NCBI GenBank assembly: GCA_021234155.1
Contig: JAJEKV010000031.1
Location: 4,170,835-4,234,834, forward strand
Length of the DNA stretch: 64,000 nt
Reading direction: 5' to 3'
DNA from: Isoetes taiwanensis
Taxonomy: Eukaryota; Streptophyta; Lycopodiopsida; Isoetales; Isoetaceae
Shown here: positions 35,893 through 46,803 of the stretch, in pieces
How positions within the stretch are numbered: the stretch's first letter is position 1
How the letters are laid out: every line of letters begins with the position of its first letter
Position numbers and translations under genes: made by a program
The notes under the pieces: model-generated
Database searches by the model: none
What the model was told of the DNA's origin: nothing
Seen by the model: only the letters and a program-made list of their open reading frames with translations

Positions 35893-36029
35893 GTATCCCC
35901 AAAGCAATAAAGAAAAACTCTCACAATAAGCGCAATGAAAAACTAGGATCAGGGATGGATCGTTCGCAATACTCAAATCATAAAAGAAATGGGAAAAATG
36001 AAAGCCGGCCGATGACTTTTAAAGAACAG

Positions 36030-36125
36030 AGACGTCGTTTTAAGACGTATAGACGTCGTTTAACGACGTTTAAAGGTCGTTTAACGACGTCTATAACGAC
36101 GTTCTCGGGTATAACGACGTCGTAC
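36030..36125. repeat. Subterminal GACGTCGTTTAACGACG repeats, left block
   Basis: At least five short direct and inverted units built from ACGTCGTTTAACGACGT within ~95 bases. CACTA transposases bind such subterminal repeats. Their match to the block next to the 43,863 terminus supports this being the opposite end of the same element. Confidence 0.8.
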
Positions 36126-37119
36126 GAAATTTGTTTTGTTTTCGTATGCTGAGATGCCATATATATTGCCCTATTAGTCCTCCAGCTTCTCCGCCGCCCT
36201 CCGTCCTCTGCTCCTGCGCCCTCCAGCTTCCTCCTCCTCCTCCTTCGTCGGAGCTCCTCACCTACATCTGCCATGGCCGCTTCTCCCCGATGCATGCCCG
36301 CTTGATGCCGCACTGGAGGCCGTCGCGGCGCTGCTGGAGCACTGAATCGCCTCCTCCGGTCGAAAGTGGCTAGAGACGAACCTAACCCAAGAAAGGCCGG
36401 AGTTCAAGCAAGCCATGACAAAGCTGCGTGATAGGGGGCAAGAAAGACCTCGCTCGCATTACTGGGAGGCCGGAACCTTCCCTCAATACAGGCTCGAGTG
36501 CCTGAAGAAATGCATGGTGAGCTCGTTGTGCTTGGCCCGTATGCTAGAGGATAGGGGCCTTTGGGAAGGGAAACATTTGCTGAAGCCCTACTTTCAAAAG
36601 TTGCACCCGGACCAACCCGGGGCATGCGGGGAAGTGCTCGTACATGAATTCCTTGGGGGAAATGTGACACCACGGAGGGCTTGGATTCCATGCCGGGAGG
36701 CTTGTTCGACGGGGTGGAGGAAATCACCGTCGAGCACCTTCGAGCCTGCGAGTGGATCCTGCACCGATGCTGATATATACCGCTAGATGTGCACCGCATC
36801 CACTTTGTTTTGTGTATTTGAATTGTGTATGGGTTTTTTATATGAATTTTGTATTTTGAAGGGAATACATATATGATTTTTGTATATGAATCTTGCATTT
36901 TGAAGGGAATCTTCACATTTTATGATTAATTAAACATAAAGCGTGTACTCAATCTGTATGTAGAACTGCCCGATGACGGCTTGCAAGCCATAGGTCTATA
37001 CTAGGATGTCAATTAACTTGGCATAAATGTCTATGATAACTTCGAAGTTGCAATACTAATGTTGCCTAATATGGTTTGTAGTATACACAAATTCGCATGC
37101 CAAAGTATTTTCTTATTCA
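36126..37119 (+). other. Unrecognised coding-like segment inside the CACTA element
   Basis: 36,415-36,786 is open on the plus strand and reads EAGTFPQYRLECLKKCM, LEDRGLWEGKHLLKPYF and HPDQPGACGEVLVHEFLGG. A frame change after GNVTPRR would continue EGLDSMPGGLFDGVEEITVE. The composition is convincing for protein but I cannot name a family. It opposes the transposase, so it may be captured host sequence. The flanks (36.13-36.37 kb, proline-rich, and 36.8-37.1 kb, AT-rich) show nothing else. Confidence 0.3.
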
Positions 37120-37319
37120 TATGTGGGAAGAAAATATAATCATAATAAAGTAATGAAGGTTCAATCGATGGTAGTCTTCTATCATGACAATAGTCTGCCC
37201 CCCAACCTCCCTATTCGGCCCATCTCTTCTTCACCTTCAAATATCTTGCGGGGGCGAGCCTTACATGGAACTACTGAACCACCACCGATCTTGCAAAGGA
37301 TCTGGAAACGAAGGTGACC

Positions 37320-40300
37320 TACAAAACCTCTATTACATTAGTTCCTTTGTTAATGACATATATAAATTTTATTGCATCCAAGTAAACATACTTGTTCACA
37401 TTGCTCAACCCTCACGGTGTGTCTTGACCACGATACCGAAGCGAGTTGAATCTAGTGAATCTGAGGCCACTCGGATCTTTGCGTGTCGTGGCATGAGCAC
37501 CAATACACACAAGATCAAACCATTCGGCATCAAACAACATTTTTTGAATGCACTACCGACATCAACCTCCATGATAGTCTTTATAGTACCAATCCATTCC
37601 AACATTGCCTCGATTGGGTTTGGGTCTGCACTACCGGTCGGCAAACTGTACTAAACTTTGCTGATATACCACAATCATAAGTCGTTTGCCATGATCCACA
37701 CTTTGTCGTCGAAAGTGAGCACCGAAAGACCATATTGATGCATATGAATTATACTACAAAGTAAAGGAACAAATGTTCAAAATAACGAACGAAACTTCGT
37801 GAATTATATGCTATTAAGTTGCACTTACAAATAGTGACACGCCTTTAGCATATGCAAATTCTTCGCTAGAAACATGTTCATACGTTGCCTTGCCATCTCT
37901 AGTTGTTCGAGCAGCCATTTATTGTTTATCTCACTTGGCGGGACCCTAGATGATCCGGAAGTGGTTGTTTCGCGATTCTTTTGTCGATAAGCGTCTTCTC
38001 TCCTCATCTCTCTTTATTTTTTTCTTCCTCGTATTTTTTTATCCATTTCTCCATGGGAGTGGAGTTGTAGATGAGAAACTTATTGACTTTTTGCTGTTCT
38101 TCTAGTGTGAACAATTTCTTACGTGGTCTTCCTTCGGGAACTTCTCCAATTATAGTTGGAGTGTCTTCATCGGTCCATAATCGTGGAGCATTGGGGTGTA
38201 GATCGGCCAAGAACTCGGTGACATAGAATAATGACTCTCGTGCTAACCAACCCTCGGCCATGCAACCCTCTGGCCTTGCCTTCTGACGTCATTTAAGTCC
38301 TTGAGGACCTTCGAGGCGTTCTATAAAAAACATCCATCTAGGATTTGTTGTGCCTGCAAGCTCTACTTCGTCCACTAAATGCACTAGTAAGTGAGTTTGT
38401 ATGTCCAGAAAACTTGTTGGGAATTCTTTCTCTAGCATACAACATGCCTCAACGACCTTAGTTCGCATGTCCGCAATTTCATTTGTCGGTATCTCCTTCC
38501 TTGTAATCCATCTAAATATCATTTAAGAAAGAAAAAAGTTAAGTGAGAGTTCAGCATCGAGTGTTTTCTAAATCCGTACGAACCTGGAAAACTCTGATAG
38601 GAGACATATTGCACGTAGTGGACCGTCGGCGAGACGACCCCTCAGAACAATAGGCATAACAAACTGCAACATCTTATGCCAATCATGAGATTTCAACCCA
38701 GTTAACTCCCCTTCGTTAGAGAAACAATTACATAGCGAATGCATATATCTGTCGAGTCTTTATTGCCTTGATAAAGCTTCTCGAGCGGGTTTCATACATT
38801 TTCTAGGCACGATCCAATCCACTTGTGGCCTTATTCCTTCTTCGACATTTAACCATACTTTAGATTTTGATCCAGCTTCTTGTAGATCTTCTCGTGCTGC
38901 ATCTGTGTCCTTACGTCCGGTGACATGCTTCCAAATAGACGCCGAAACGTTTTTAAAGATGTGCATGGGATCAAGAAGATGATGGATCTTCAATTCTGTC
39001 CAATAGGGTAGAAGGAAGAAGGATGCTTTCCACTTCATTCCCTTAACCTTATTTCCTTCAGCGGCATCCCACATGTTACCCCAATCTCTCATTGTCAACC
39101 TTTTGGGAGGCTCTTCAGTGCAATGTTTTTCTCTTGGACCTACGTATCGAAGTCGATTTTCCATTGGCAGATATCTCTTGAAGTTTGCATAGACATTTTT
39201 GTGCAATGCCGTTGGCCGTGGCGAGTTCAACTGTTCAAACCCACACAAGTGACATGCCGCATATCCGGACACTTGGAGTCCGTGAGAGTTCATACAAACC
39301 AGGGCCAATCGCTTGTTGTCCACATTAAGATTGCTCTCAAGGTAAATCTTCGTTCAACACGAAGTTCTCTTGAGACATCGTAAACTTCAATACCTTCACT
39401 CCACAATGTCAGAAGCTCATCAATAACTATTTTCAGATATGGATCTAGACTTTCCGGCTTCTTCGGTCCTGGAACTAATAGTACTACCATTAAATGGCTA
39501 GTCTTCATGAGTAACCACGGTGGTAAATTATAGTTGATCAACACTACTGGCCAAGTTGACCACGCGGCTGATTGACGTCCATAAGGATTAACACCATCCG
39601 TTGCCAACCCTAATCTGAGATTTCGTGGCTCTCTTCCAAATTCCGCCATGTTTCATCAATATGCTTCCATTGCTTGCGGTCACTAACCACGCGGAGTACA
39701 TTGTCACTCGGCGGCGCGTAGCGGCACACCAACCCATGAGCGAAGCTAGAGATTCACATCGAAACAATAGCCTTATCACGAGGGATCAATGGAAAGTAGC
39801 GAACCACCTTCATCGGGACGGTCTTTCCCTTGGCATCTGCATTGTACCTAGAGGCACCACATTTAGGGCATGTTTCTGTGTTCTTGTAGATGTCATCCGG
39901 ATAATATACCATGCAATCATTTGGACAAGCGTGAATCTTATGGTAGCCTAAACCGATGGCTGCCAATATATTTTTTATTTCGGTCGACTTTTGGGCATAG
40001 TGTTCCCTTGTGGGAGTATTTTCTCTTGCAATAACACTTATATAAAACAGGACCTTTTACGTATACATTCAACTACAAATTCAATAAGTCAAGTGATTGC
40101 AATTGTACTTACTCTAACAAAGCCGTAACAATCGGCATTGCTCCATTTGAATTTGGCTTGAAGGTTTAATATCAATAAAGATGTCGTCAATCTAGATATG
40201 CTTGCACTGGATATAATGCTTTATCGCCTCCTCCAATAAAACGTGATCTTCATGACCATCGTTAGGAGTATTTATATCGTCATCTAGGTCGTTTATCGAA

Positions 40301-40560
40301 GATTGGGCCAAATGCATCTAACATGTCGGCTATGGGTTCCTCAACTTCCATGAAGTCGTCCATAGGGGCATTGTCATCATCTTCATCATCGTATTCTGTT
40401 CATCTTCATCATTGTACTCTTCATTATCGTTGTGCCCATGTTTGTACCATCTTTGCTCAATGTATTCTAATTCTGCGCTATCCGCAATGACTTTTGATGT
40501 CGCCAATTCAATGCGGCTTGGATGTGGTCTTATATCCACTTGCCTACCTACCCGTCGGTT
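37320..40560 (-). pseudogene. CACTA TNP2-type transposase, frameshifted
   Basis: Segments in order on the minus strand: acidic N-terminal part (40,330-40,539); zinc-binding region GYHKIHACPNDCMVYYPDD with CPKCGASRYN (39,754-39,966); transposase_21 core with LGLATDGVNPYG, INYNLPPWLLMK, LLVPGPKKPESLDPYL and DELLTLWSEGIEVYD (39,290-39,649); HHLLDPMHIFKNVSASIWK (38,760-39,323); DUF4218-type WMFFIERLEG (38,289-38,522); GWLARESLFYVTEFL (38,004-38,261); and DUF4216-type MLFDAEWFDL with TRFNSLRYRGQDTP (about 37,400-37,600). This order is that of plant TNP2-like proteins. Several frame changes and at least two in-frame stops in the DUF4216 part indicate a decayed gene, although some breaks may be introns. 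It would bind element ends in the nucleus and catalyse cut-and-paste transposition. Confidence 0.85.
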
Positions 40561-40777
40561 AAACGAAATATATGCGTGATTGATACATACATTGAGAGCC
40601 CGTGTTTGTTAAATTTTAGGCATTTAATAACGAATCGAAATATAAAATTTTATGTCATAATCAAAGCATATATTGAAGATATAATACACATTTATCTTCA
40701 ATATGTGCAATCTCATTCCAAGAGAAGAAGAAGAAGAATTCAAGAAGAAGAAGAAAAATGGTGCATTCCGACAAAAA

Positions 40778-41647
40778 TTATATGAGTAATTTGAGTACAT
40801 CATCAAAGGACCTCCTCGGTATTGGTCTACCGTATTCATATTCAATGAACAATTCATCACCAATACACAAAGTTTTTATAGCATAAACCATGATATATCT
40901 CCCAATCAATTTTACGGCTAAAAAATCTTCTTGGTCTTTGTTTGCCTCGACAAATTCCCAATTGGTAGCTTCAGGATTCTCGATAGAGCTATTAATAAAA
41001 GCGACAAGGTTTCCATGCAACGAGGGGCGACCATCAATATATGTGAAGCTTGCGTGAGTCAACGGGCTTGGATATTGTTAGAGTGCATTTGAATTTAGGC
41101 CATAGATGAGCATGCCCATCGATGCTTACTCAATTTATGCCAAGTGTCCGAGTTATATTCGGGACCTACATATGGCATTAAAGGAACGATCGTACCATCT
41201 TTGACTTTCACACTAGTCATAATATATAATCCCGGCCAAAGACCGGGGACCCGACTATTTTTAATCATGTCTTGCCTACCCCAATATGTAAATTGCTCCC
41301 CATAAATAATTGGCTTGCCTCTAGGCCATGCATTGAATTTCTTCGATCTTTATCTCAGAAGGGCTTGGACCAAATGGACTAGTGAAGGTGGAAGATTATT
41401 TTCTTCGACATGATCTAGTACATTCCAATTTTGATGAACATTGTCATTCCCTCCAATCTTGGCAACGGCCATTGCACGACGAGTTCTATCACGTAATGGG
41501 ATACTCTTTGAGGAAGTTGATGGCTTTCTTTTTGTAGGGTTTTCTATGAGCGCATTCATAGTATCAACATCATCTACTTCCAATGACAACATAACCCCAA
41601 AATCTATATCTTTGCTTGAGCTCACTTCATTCTCAATTTCTTCCTAA
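40778..41647 (-). pseudogene. SET-domain-like coding region carried by the CACTA element
   Basis: Exon-like segment 41,350-41,625 (SSKDIDFGVMLSLEVDD to PPSLVHLVQALL) is followed by KKFNAWPRGKPIIYGEQF, then SRVPGLWPGLYIMTSVKVK, TIVPLMPYVGPEYNSDTW and, after a frameshift near 41,090, YIDGRPSLHGNLVAFINSS and CIGDELFIEYEYG. This is the order of a SET methyltransferase domain: GxGLxA-like start, YVG turn, GNxxxFINxS, then GDELxxxY. The NHS motif reads NSS and the GLGLFA-type motif is altered, so activity is doubtful even before the frameshift. SET domains methylate lysines, usually on histones. Cargo or a regular part of this element family: not decidable here. Confidence 0.6.
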
Positions 41648-41699
41648 CAAAATACAAGCAAACTAAGTTAAGACATCGATTCAAGTACATGAGAGTAGT

Positions 41700-42135
41700 T
41701 GATTCGAGTTCATAAGATTCGTGTATTATACCTCGTTGGAATACCCCACATGTGCGTCCCGAAACCTTTGGATTTGTCGGGCATTCACCATATTTGTCAA
41801 CATGGTCGGTGGGCGGTCTTTCTCATCCGTTTTATTTGTCCTTTGCACATCGAACAATTGCAATATAACCGCCTCTGTCAAGTACAAGCTAAAAAAAAAA
41901 AAAAAAACATCAAGATATAAAGTTAACTAATCATTCGAAACATGTTTATGGTACATACATCGGCGGCATTCATTTCATGCACACCACCCCAGCCTCTAGG
42001 AAGACTAGGTCCACTGGGTCTAATTGGACTATTTGTGGCAATTGTTGGGGTAACATTCTTGCGCAAGTCGCCATGTAACTTTCTCAAAGCTTTCTGTCTC
42101 ACTTTACGTTCAAATTCCTTCTGACGTTCGTCCAT
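41700..42135 (-). pseudogene. Upstream exons of the CACTA element gene
   Basis: 42,135-41,940 reads MDERQKEFERKVRQKALRKL and PSGPSLPRGWGGVHEMNAAD. The next segment (about 41,900-41,710) contains LYCNCSMCKGQIKRMR or, in another frame, MVNARQIQRFRDAHVGY. A CxC-x2-C pattern followed by basic residues fits the zinc-knuckle-like N-terminal exon of some CACTA proteins. Frame breaks prevent a firm model. Confidence 0.35.
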
Positions 42136-42285
42136 GTTGTTTTTCTAGTAAACAATAAAAATATTAATAAAAAACCATGTAATAATATAATAAATATAAA
42201 TATCCATGTTTTTTTCATGATTTTATCAGATGTTTATTCTTAAGATTCAGATTCATACAACGTTTATGATATTTAGAAAGCATTT

Positions 42286-42475
42286 AGCCTGAACCCGATA
42301 CATCTAGTCCTCTCCATTTGAAATGGAGTCGACCAGTACCTTATATTCACGCAACCTTTCAAATCTTTTGTAATCTATGAAGATTGAAACTTCTGTTCTG
42401 AGGTGCATAAACCCGATACATCTAGTCTTCTCCATTCGGGATGGAGCCGACCAGTACCTTGATCATGCATCCCTC
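42286..42475. repeat. Two copies of a CCCGATACATCTAGTC...GGAGCCGACCAGTACC repeat
   Basis: Two ~50 bp copies about 120 bases apart. The middle forms a small inverted repeat (CTCCATTTGAAATGGAG in one, CTCCATTCGGGATGGAG in the other). Homologous to the three repeats at 2,703-3,030. Confidence 0.85.
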
Positions 42476-42654
42476 AAGTTTTTAACATACTTTCAAGATT
42501 CAATCTTCTAATCTATTAGCATTTGGAGGTGTTTAACTCTAACACAAAGATTAAAGCAGAGATCTTACCTTATGAAGACCCACGGCGCAAAAAATCCAAA
42601 CAAACGAAAGTGAAAATAACAAATGTAAATAACCCGAAGGTAGGGTTCCCGCCA

Positions 42655-43863
42655 TATTTGACGTCGTTTATCGACGTCGTGTGACGTCGTTTAACGGCGT
42701 AAAGCCGCGTCGTCGACACCTAGGCATGCCACATCGACTTTGCGGCCGTCGATGCCCCCTCATATGCCACGTCGGATGATCATAACGCGTCATTTAACGG
42801 CGTCAAATGATCATAACGCCGTTAAACGACCAACCGCGTGATTGTTTAACATAACGTAAAACAACATACAATACAAATAACACAAATAAATAAAAATAAT
42901 GATTGTTCCCATTCATAAAATAAGCTTATACAACGACAACACAAATAGATAAAAAAACTTATTGTTTCCGTTCATAAAAAAAGCTTATACATTACTTATG
43001 TCCATCCCGAGGGCGTGGCGGTTTGATGCAACCATTTGCATCATTATCCCGCACCATTAATGTCGTTTTCTCTTTGTTTGGCTCGGTGAGCCATTCTACC
43101 GATCGTTCCCCGCATGGAACGCCCGGATGTTAGTGCAATCGAAGCTCCTTTTCACTCATCTTTGCCACGATGGTGAAGGGAGGGTTCTCGCCGAGGAGAA
43201 GCGGGGGGTTCTTTGGAGTTGTCTTCCCTTGGAGGAGGAGGATTACCGCTAGAAGGAACATATCGCTAAGGTGGTCTTCAAACTACTTGGGACCATTATA
43301 GCAAGATAGGGAAGAACACTCAAAAATAAGAATAATAAAGGCGACTCTTTTGATGGATCCACTTATAACGTGGATGTAGGGTTAGGGTTAGGGTTAGGGT
43401 TTTTATTTGGCAAAAAAAAAAGTGGTTCTTATTTTCCTCACGTGTCACGTCGTTTAACGGCGTTTAAAGTGGCGATGTCCACGCATGCAGGCGAGGCAGC
43501 TTTGCACCGGCACCATGCCACGCAGGCGGATGTGACACGTCGGCGTTGTAACGTCGTTCAACGGCGGCGCGCAATGCTGTCTTGACACGCAGCCGCCAAA
43601 CCCGGCAACTGCCCATTTCCACGCATGACGCAGGGCGTCGGCTTTCTGTGAAGCGTCGTTGAACGGCGTTTAGGCGGCGTGTTTGACCGCCGGCCCGCGC
43701 CGGCTTTGCCGGCGGTACCCATGCCAGGCAGGCAAATCCGACACGTCAGCCCTGATGACCGTCGTTGAACGACGTCGAAACGACGTTGAACGACGACGAT
43801 CCGTCGTTCATCGACGACGCGACGTCGTTGGACGTCGACGATCCCTTGTAGTGATCCAACAGC
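42655..43863. repeat. Subterminal GACGTCG repeats and CACTA terminus
   Basis: Dense ACGTCGTTTAACGGCGT / GACGTCGTTGAACGACG units at 42,660-42,840 and 43,440-43,850, ending in CTTGTAGTG. Between them (42.84-43.44 kb) is AT-rich non-coding sequence with a duplicated CATTCATAAAATAAGCTTAT-like phrase and a short TTAGGG run (43,376-43,402). No gene. Confidence 0.85.
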
Positions 43864-45165
43864 ACAGGGATCCAACTGGGCTAATTCCATTAATGTTTCG
43901 TTAGCATTGTTTGCCCTCTAATGATATGATTGTAGCAAGAGGTCAACATGAAGTTGTTTTATCCACACTCTTGATGCACTTGGATCGATGTCCATGCAAA
44001 ACAAATCTACATTTAAGGCCCCAAGGTGATAATATCGACAATAATGTCTCAATAGTGTAGTCTCGACATGCACATCTCTATAAAGAACAACCATTGACTA
44101 ATGAGTGGTATGCTCATACATGGTAAGGATAGAACATTAACAATTTGCTTTCCAACCACTAGCTTAAATATTGGAAATAGTTTCTTTAATTTGTCCATCC
44201 TTTGGCCCTAATTTCTACAACAAAGGCTATTTTGTCTGTAGTGAATAAACAAAAACCATAATTACCTCCTCCCCCAAAAAAAAAAGGAGAATAAACAAAT
44301 AAATAAGTAAAATATTGGGTAGCTAAATAAGAAAAGGGGGAAGAAGGGAACTTGTCAATGTTTATTGCATATGTTAAATCTAGGTGGCCTACATGATCTT
44401 AAATCTATTTATGTTTTCAAGTACATGTTTGTATTGGAAAAGCATCACTCACTCTCTTTGACTCAATCACTTGGATGTCAGATCTTTACGTACATGACTA
44501 AGCGCATTTAGATGTTGACCTTCTAATGAATAGGAAAAACAAGGACCACTCACTCTCTTTGACTCAATCACCTGGATGTCGATCTTTACGTACATGACTA
44601 AGTGCATTTAGATGTTCACCTTTTAATGAATAGGAAAGAACAAGATAATCACATTCATTTCAGTTGTAAGTCACTCTGTTGATACCAATAACATTATTGA
44701 ATGCCATGAATGCAACATGAGACCTTGACTTGTCTCGATAGACATGACCTATAGTTGGATAAATACAAACCTTTAAGATATTATTTTGATATTTTTACAT
44801 GTGAATTGTTAATATTTGTATTAGCTAACAGAAAAACAAAAACACGATGTAGACTTGTGCTTATCATGTGTTGTAGAAAGAAAGCGAATTGATTCTAACT
44901 TCTATTTAGAATTCTCAATTCCACATCGATACACATGTAGCTTGTTTAAGTGGATGTTGGACAAAATAGGAATGAATACTGCACTTCAATGCATTGGTCA
45001 GTGTTAGGACATTAAACCCGCCACATCCAAAATCACGTATTCGAAATTGACCATCATCACACGAAGCTGATCTAGATTGGCTTTCTATGATTCATATAAT
45101 GTATAGTTAATGTTACATATACTATTATTATCAATTGCAATATTCCTTTGCATCATTTTATCGTT
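43864..45165. other. Intergenic, with one ~101 bp tandem duplication
   Basis: A segment starting CACTCACTCTCTTTGACTCA occurs at 44,446 and again at 44,547, with about seven differences. Nothing else is recognisable. This is the 3' flank of the peroxidase gene; no clear polyadenylation signal can be singled out. Confidence 0.6.
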
Positions 45166-46508
45166 TCAGACTGCAGCAAATCCAACAGCAGAATTAGCAA
45201 CAGAGCAATTCTTCCTGATCTGGCCCTGGGTACCAGTCAAAATTCCAAGATTGCCCATCTTGATCAAGGAAGCCACAAACTGGTTATAAAAATCAGTCTG
45301 ATATCTGAACCGATTGACCAGCGAATTGGTTCTAGAATCAAAAAACAGTTCTTGGTCTGAGTTAAGCAGACCCTTTCCAATTGCCAGAAGATCATAATAT
45401 TTACTGTCAAATGCAAGGGGGGTTTCATCGTCCAGATTTGCAGTGTTTCTGGATGAAGCATGAGGGCAGATGTGGAGAAGCTTGTGTGCATAGTTTGGAT
45501 TTAATGTGGGGTCGATAGTAGGGCGAAGGCGCGATCGGAATGCGCCGCAGTGCGCGTGGCCTACGGTGTGAGCTCCTGGATTAAGCATTTGATGAGGAAA
45601 AGTGTTGTGTTAGTTTCAGGTAGTCATTAAGTTATGTTCTAGATCATCACATTACCTGATAATGCTACCAGGTCTGTTACATCCAAGCCTTGGTTAGCAA
45701 AAGATTGAATGAGTTGAGTAACGTTGAAACTAGGGGGTGGAAGATTGGCACTGACTGTAGCTGCTGATGCAAATGTTGCACTGTCTCTTCTGCCTGTAGG
45801 GATTGGAATAGCAGGTCCATAAGCCTACACACAAAAAGAAACAAAAAAATCATCTCAACTCTCATGAAGTACCAACTTTTGCAATTTATTTGTTAAGTAC
45901 TTTCACTTGCTTTCACTTGAGTTATTGAGTTAAACACTGTTTCAAAATGAAGGGAAGTTACTTATTAAGATATGTAAAGAATTTTCTGGTTGTGTACCAG
46001 TTCTATGGAGTCCATAGTAGCCAGTGCTATGATATCTGCACATGATACTATTCCAGGGCAAGCATTCTCAGCTTTTGCCTTGATATCCTCAACAATTTGA
46101 ATGGCGTTTTTCCTCAGGGTCAAATTGGGCCCGGCTTGTTTTTCAGATGGGTTGCTAGAGGTGCCATCTAGCAAGACGGATGCATCACAACCCTGATACA
46201 AGACTAAACTGATGAATAAAACAACAAGAACAACATATGGATATATTTGACAAGAATACCTGAACAAAACAGTCGTGGTAGAAAAGCCTGAGCAGCCCTG
46301 CAACTTCCGAGGGATCATTCTGCATATATGAGTTAACAACAGAATAGACTATAGAATCTAATCTGGGGCATGATTTTTGGTAGAAATCAATCTCCAATTC
46401 AGTAGCAAGGCGAGCATTCTCACTATTTCCTGATGCTAGAGAAGGCAGCAAGAATAGCAGAGCGGCCAGAGCACATATCATAGCCATGCAGGAACCATTC
46501 AGGGCCAA
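45166..46508 (-). CDS. Class III secretory peroxidase
   Basis: Four exons with GT-AG introns: 46,508-46,260; 46,192-45,998; 45,824-45,656; 45,575-45,166, joining in frame to 340 residues, a normal length. It oxidises phenolic substrates with H2O2 in the cell wall or apoplast (lignification, wall cross-linking, defence). A hydrophobic signal peptide (ALAALLFLLPSLASG) is followed by LLRLFYHDCFVQ|GCDASVLLDG with the distal Arg and His, CPGIVSCADIIALAT, and the proximal haem His in DLVALSG|AHTVGHAHC. All eight structural cysteines (SCP, HDC, GCD, ACP, SCAD, AHC, HICP, KNC) are present. There are three N-glycosylation sites (NLT, NVT, NCS). The three-intron layout is the ancestral one for plant class III peroxidases. 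The usual His-Phe before the distal His is Phe-Tyr. No breaks seen; likely functional. Confidence 0.95.
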
Positions 46509-46520
46509 ACCCTAAACCCT
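46505..46520. promoter_or_regulatory. Telo-box-like AAACCCTAAACCC in the peroxidase leader
   Basis: AAACCCTAAACCC on the plus strand directly before the start codon. In plants the telo-box AAACCCTAA near transcription starts is a known binding site for TRB/Pur-alpha-type factors. Whether it acts here is inference. Confidence 0.4.
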
Positions 46521-46551
46521 TTTCTTTTCTGCTCGAATTCTTCCTCTAGGC

Positions 46552-46561
46552 TTTATAATAC
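46552..46561 (-). promoter_or_regulatory. TATA box of the peroxidase gene
   Basis: Minus-strand TATTATAAAG lies about 45-50 bases upstream of the ATG at 46,508, followed by a purine-rich short leader. Position and sequence fit a plant TATA element with a short 5' UTR. Confidence 0.6.
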
Positions 46562-46735
46562 ACTATCTTGAGTTCACAGGCAGCCTTGCATGCCCAAAAT
46601 CGGCCAGAATAGGCCTTGATTCGATCCAGAGCCATGCTCTGGAGCTCAACTCTAAGATCTGGCAGCCGGATTTGCTTCCACGATTCGTTTCTCTGATATA
46701 AATCAGTTTTGAAGATCCAATAAATATTTTGATGC

Positions 46736-46741
46736 CACGTG
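46736..46741. promoter_or_regulatory. G-box (GCCACGTGCA) between divergent genes
   Basis: A perfect CACGTG core in GCCACGTGCA context, about 175 bases upstream of the peroxidase TATA and about 65 bases before the plus-strand ATG at 46,804. G-boxes bind bZIP/bHLH factors; its position could serve either gene. Confidence 0.4.
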
Positions 46742-46803
46742 CACCTTTAATAAACATTAAACCCTATAGCTAACATTGCTTCCCAAAAGATCACGAACCA
46801 AAT

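Larger units (their letters stand above)
35990..43863 (-). mobile_element. CACTA (En/Spm) transposon, left end not found
   Basis: The right terminus is CCCTTGTAGTG at 43,853-43,863, i.e. CACTACAAGGG read on the minus strand, the diagnostic CACTA end. Inside it, GACGTCGTTTAACGACG-type subterminal repeats occupy 42,655-42,840 and 43,440-43,850, with a matching block at 36,030-36,120 near the other end. The transposase genes lie between on the minus strand. I cannot find a CACTACAAG start near 36 kb, so the left end is uncertain or deleted. ATC after 43,863 would be the 3 bp target duplication, but it has no partner to confirm it. Confidence 0.8.

Noticed and set aside
35950-36030. Left CACTACAAG end of the CACTA element
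   Set aside because: Searched by eye near 36 kb and found no CACTACAAG; the left boundary stays undetermined.
36030-36125. CRISPR-like array of short repeats
   Set aside because: Short, unequally spaced palindromic words in a plant CACTA element; these are subterminal repeats, with no unique spacers and no cas genes.
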